Assembly: GCA_006384855.1 (NCBI GenBank)
Contig: VCJN01000914.1
Location: forward strand, 1 to 64,000
Source: Tetraselmis striata
Taxonomy: Eukaryota > Chlorophyta > Chlorodendrophyceae > Chlorodendrales > Chlorodendraceae
Direction: 5' to 3'
Length of the DNA: 64,000 nucleotides
The translations under genes and the position numbers were made by a program. Under the pieces are notes generated by a model. That model made no database searches, was not told the DNA's origin, and saw only the letters and a program-made list of their open reading frames with translations. Positions 63,643 to 64,000 of this stretch are shown one piece after another. Every line of letters starts with the position of its first letter. Within the stretch, counting starts at the first letter, position 1.

Positions 63643-64000
63643 TTTGGCCCTGGCGCAGGGAGACGGGCATCGCGTCGGCGCAGTGCCAGGCGCTGCTGCT
63701 GTTCCAGGAGGCCCAGAAGGCGGGGCACTTTGTCCACCGCGGCCTGGACGCGCTGCTGCAGGGCCACGCCGCCAGCCGCGCGGAGGTCAACCTGCACGCG
63801 CAGACGGCGGGCGTCGCCATGCTGGGCCTCTACGGCTGGCTCGTCGCGCTGTACTGCCACGTCGCCGGCGGTGGGGCGCTGCCTGACACCGTGGCCATCG
63901 TCACTGACAGCGGCCGCGGCGCGCGGGAGATCGCCAACAACGTGGTGAAGGGCGCGGTGGGCTGCCTCGTGCCCGCGTGGGGCGCGCCCTTCCGCGCCGC
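58092..64000 (+). CDS. PPR protein with SMR-like C-terminus, 8 exons seen, cut by the window end
   Basis: Predicted exons are 58092-58604, 58731-58825, 58985-59165, 59325-59750, 60559-60717, 61287-61497, 62583-62787 and 63659-64000 (running on). All join in phase, about 710 residues so far. Residues 1-260 are Gly/Ser/Gln-rich. Residues about 280-595 form seven or so P-type PPR repeats with xTYxxL/MIxxC signatures (for example VVTYSTLISACERVGQWRRA). The last exon (about 597-710) holds AEVNLHAQTAGVAM and IVTDSGRGAR, resembling the LDxH and GxG motifs of an SMR domain in altered form. PPR-SMR proteins bind RNA in chloroplasts or mitochondria and affect transcript processing or gene expression. 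The N-terminus does not look like a classic transit peptide. Exon 2 and its donor at 58825 are the least certain. Confidence 0.82.
60228..60389 (+). repeat. Short intronic repeat family 2, copy a
   Basis: It starts GCCGACGCGCCTACGAGAA and contains GTCTACATTTGACCTCTAAC near its end. It lies in PPR intron 4 and matches 60808-60945 over its whole length. Confidence 0.65.
60808..60945 (+). repeat. Short intronic repeat family 2, copy b
   Basis: It starts GCCGACGCACCTAGGAGAA and ends with GTCTACATTTGACCTCAGAC and GGCAGGGCAGG. It lies in PPR intron 5, directly before a SINE copy. Confidence 0.65.
60956..61172 (-). repeat. tRNA-derived SINE copy in PPR intron 5
   Basis: The tail at 60956-61070 matches 938-1054 and 61557-61680. 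The head at about 61130-61172 carries GCCGGGAATCGATGC (B box on the minus strand). This copy is diverged in the middle. Confidence 0.6.
61557..61795 (-). repeat. tRNA-derived SINE, full-looking copy in PPR intron 6
   Basis: Read on the minus strand, a tRNA-like head (GTCCGCTCG ... GGTATCGATTCC) is followed by the body with GGGTAAACCC/CGGGACACGCC. A tail ends in CCCGGGGCGAGC. It is the uninterrupted counterpart of the 938-2055 copy. Confidence 0.65.
61799..61888 (-). repeat. Second tRNA-like SINE head
   Basis: On the minus strand this reads TTATCCGCTCGGACGAGCGG, an anticodon-arm-like CTCCTACTCAGGAGG and GGATCGATTCCCGGCTCA. It can fold as a D-arm, anticodon arm and T-arm. The base 5' of the anticodon position is not U and the acceptor stem is poor, so it is tRNA-derived and not a working tRNA gene. 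Confidence 0.55.
63400..63464 (+). repeat. Short intronic repeat family 2, copy c (partial)
   Basis: TAGGGTTTTGTCTACAGCAT, then TTGACCTCTGAC and GGTGGGGTAGG, match the ends of copies a and b. It lies in PPR intron 7 next to telomere-like TAGGGTTT motifs. Confidence 0.55.

Overview
The window looks like nuclear DNA of a green alga (Chlorophyta). The evidence is GC-rich exons with GT-AG (some GC-AG) introns, TGTAA motifs about 60-120 nt after several stop codons (the chlorophyte poly(A) signal), a plant-like U2SURP/RRC1 homologue, a PPR-SMR-like protein and a PAT/Kangaroo-type retroelement. Genes for a cilium-associated phosphatase family and for a U7 snRNP protein fit a flagellated lineage. 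I cannot name the species. Long poly(C)/poly(G) runs and several transposon families are conspicuous.

Layout. 0-5.3 kb: tRNA-derived SINE interrupted by a terminal-inverted-repeat element, then a PAT-like tyrosine-recombinase-class retrotransposon with split direct repeats but no recombinase gene. 5.9-11.9 kb (+): PTPDC1-like protein phosphatase, 11 exons. 13.7-16.7 kb (-): LSM11, the U7 snRNP Sm-like protein, 3 exons. 16.7-20.5 kb: no gene seen. 20.5-24.75 kb (+): an unrecognised coiled-coil protein, 7 exons. 25.9-34.4 kb (-): U2SURP/SR140/RRC1, 17 exons, four of its introns with GC donors. 34.4-39.5 kb: no intact gene, but a coding-like region broken by stops. 39.5-45.5 kb: a mobile-element island with a Tudor-plus-Tnp2-like gene, a piggyBac-like cysteine module, tandem and inverted repeats and a small two-exon gene end. 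45.6-47.6 kb (+): a 641-codon ORF resembling the post-RT part of a non-LTR retroelement protein. 50.5-52.3 kb (+): an intronless YqaJ/lambda-exonuclease-type nuclease with an RGG-rich N-terminus. 53.2-54.5 kb: a decayed LINE RT. 54.7-55.6 kb: a foldback element with arms of about 0.4 kb. 58.1-64.0 kb (+): a PPR-SMR-like protein cut by the window end, its introns filled with SINE-like repeats.

The host genes do not form an operon or one pathway. Two act in nuclear RNA processing (LSM11 in histone mRNA 3' ends, U2SURP in splicing), one is probably ciliary and one probably acts on organelle RNA. Exon boundaries were deduced by hand from splice consensus, reading phase and family similarity; the four large spliced models and LSM11 keep phase across all exons.
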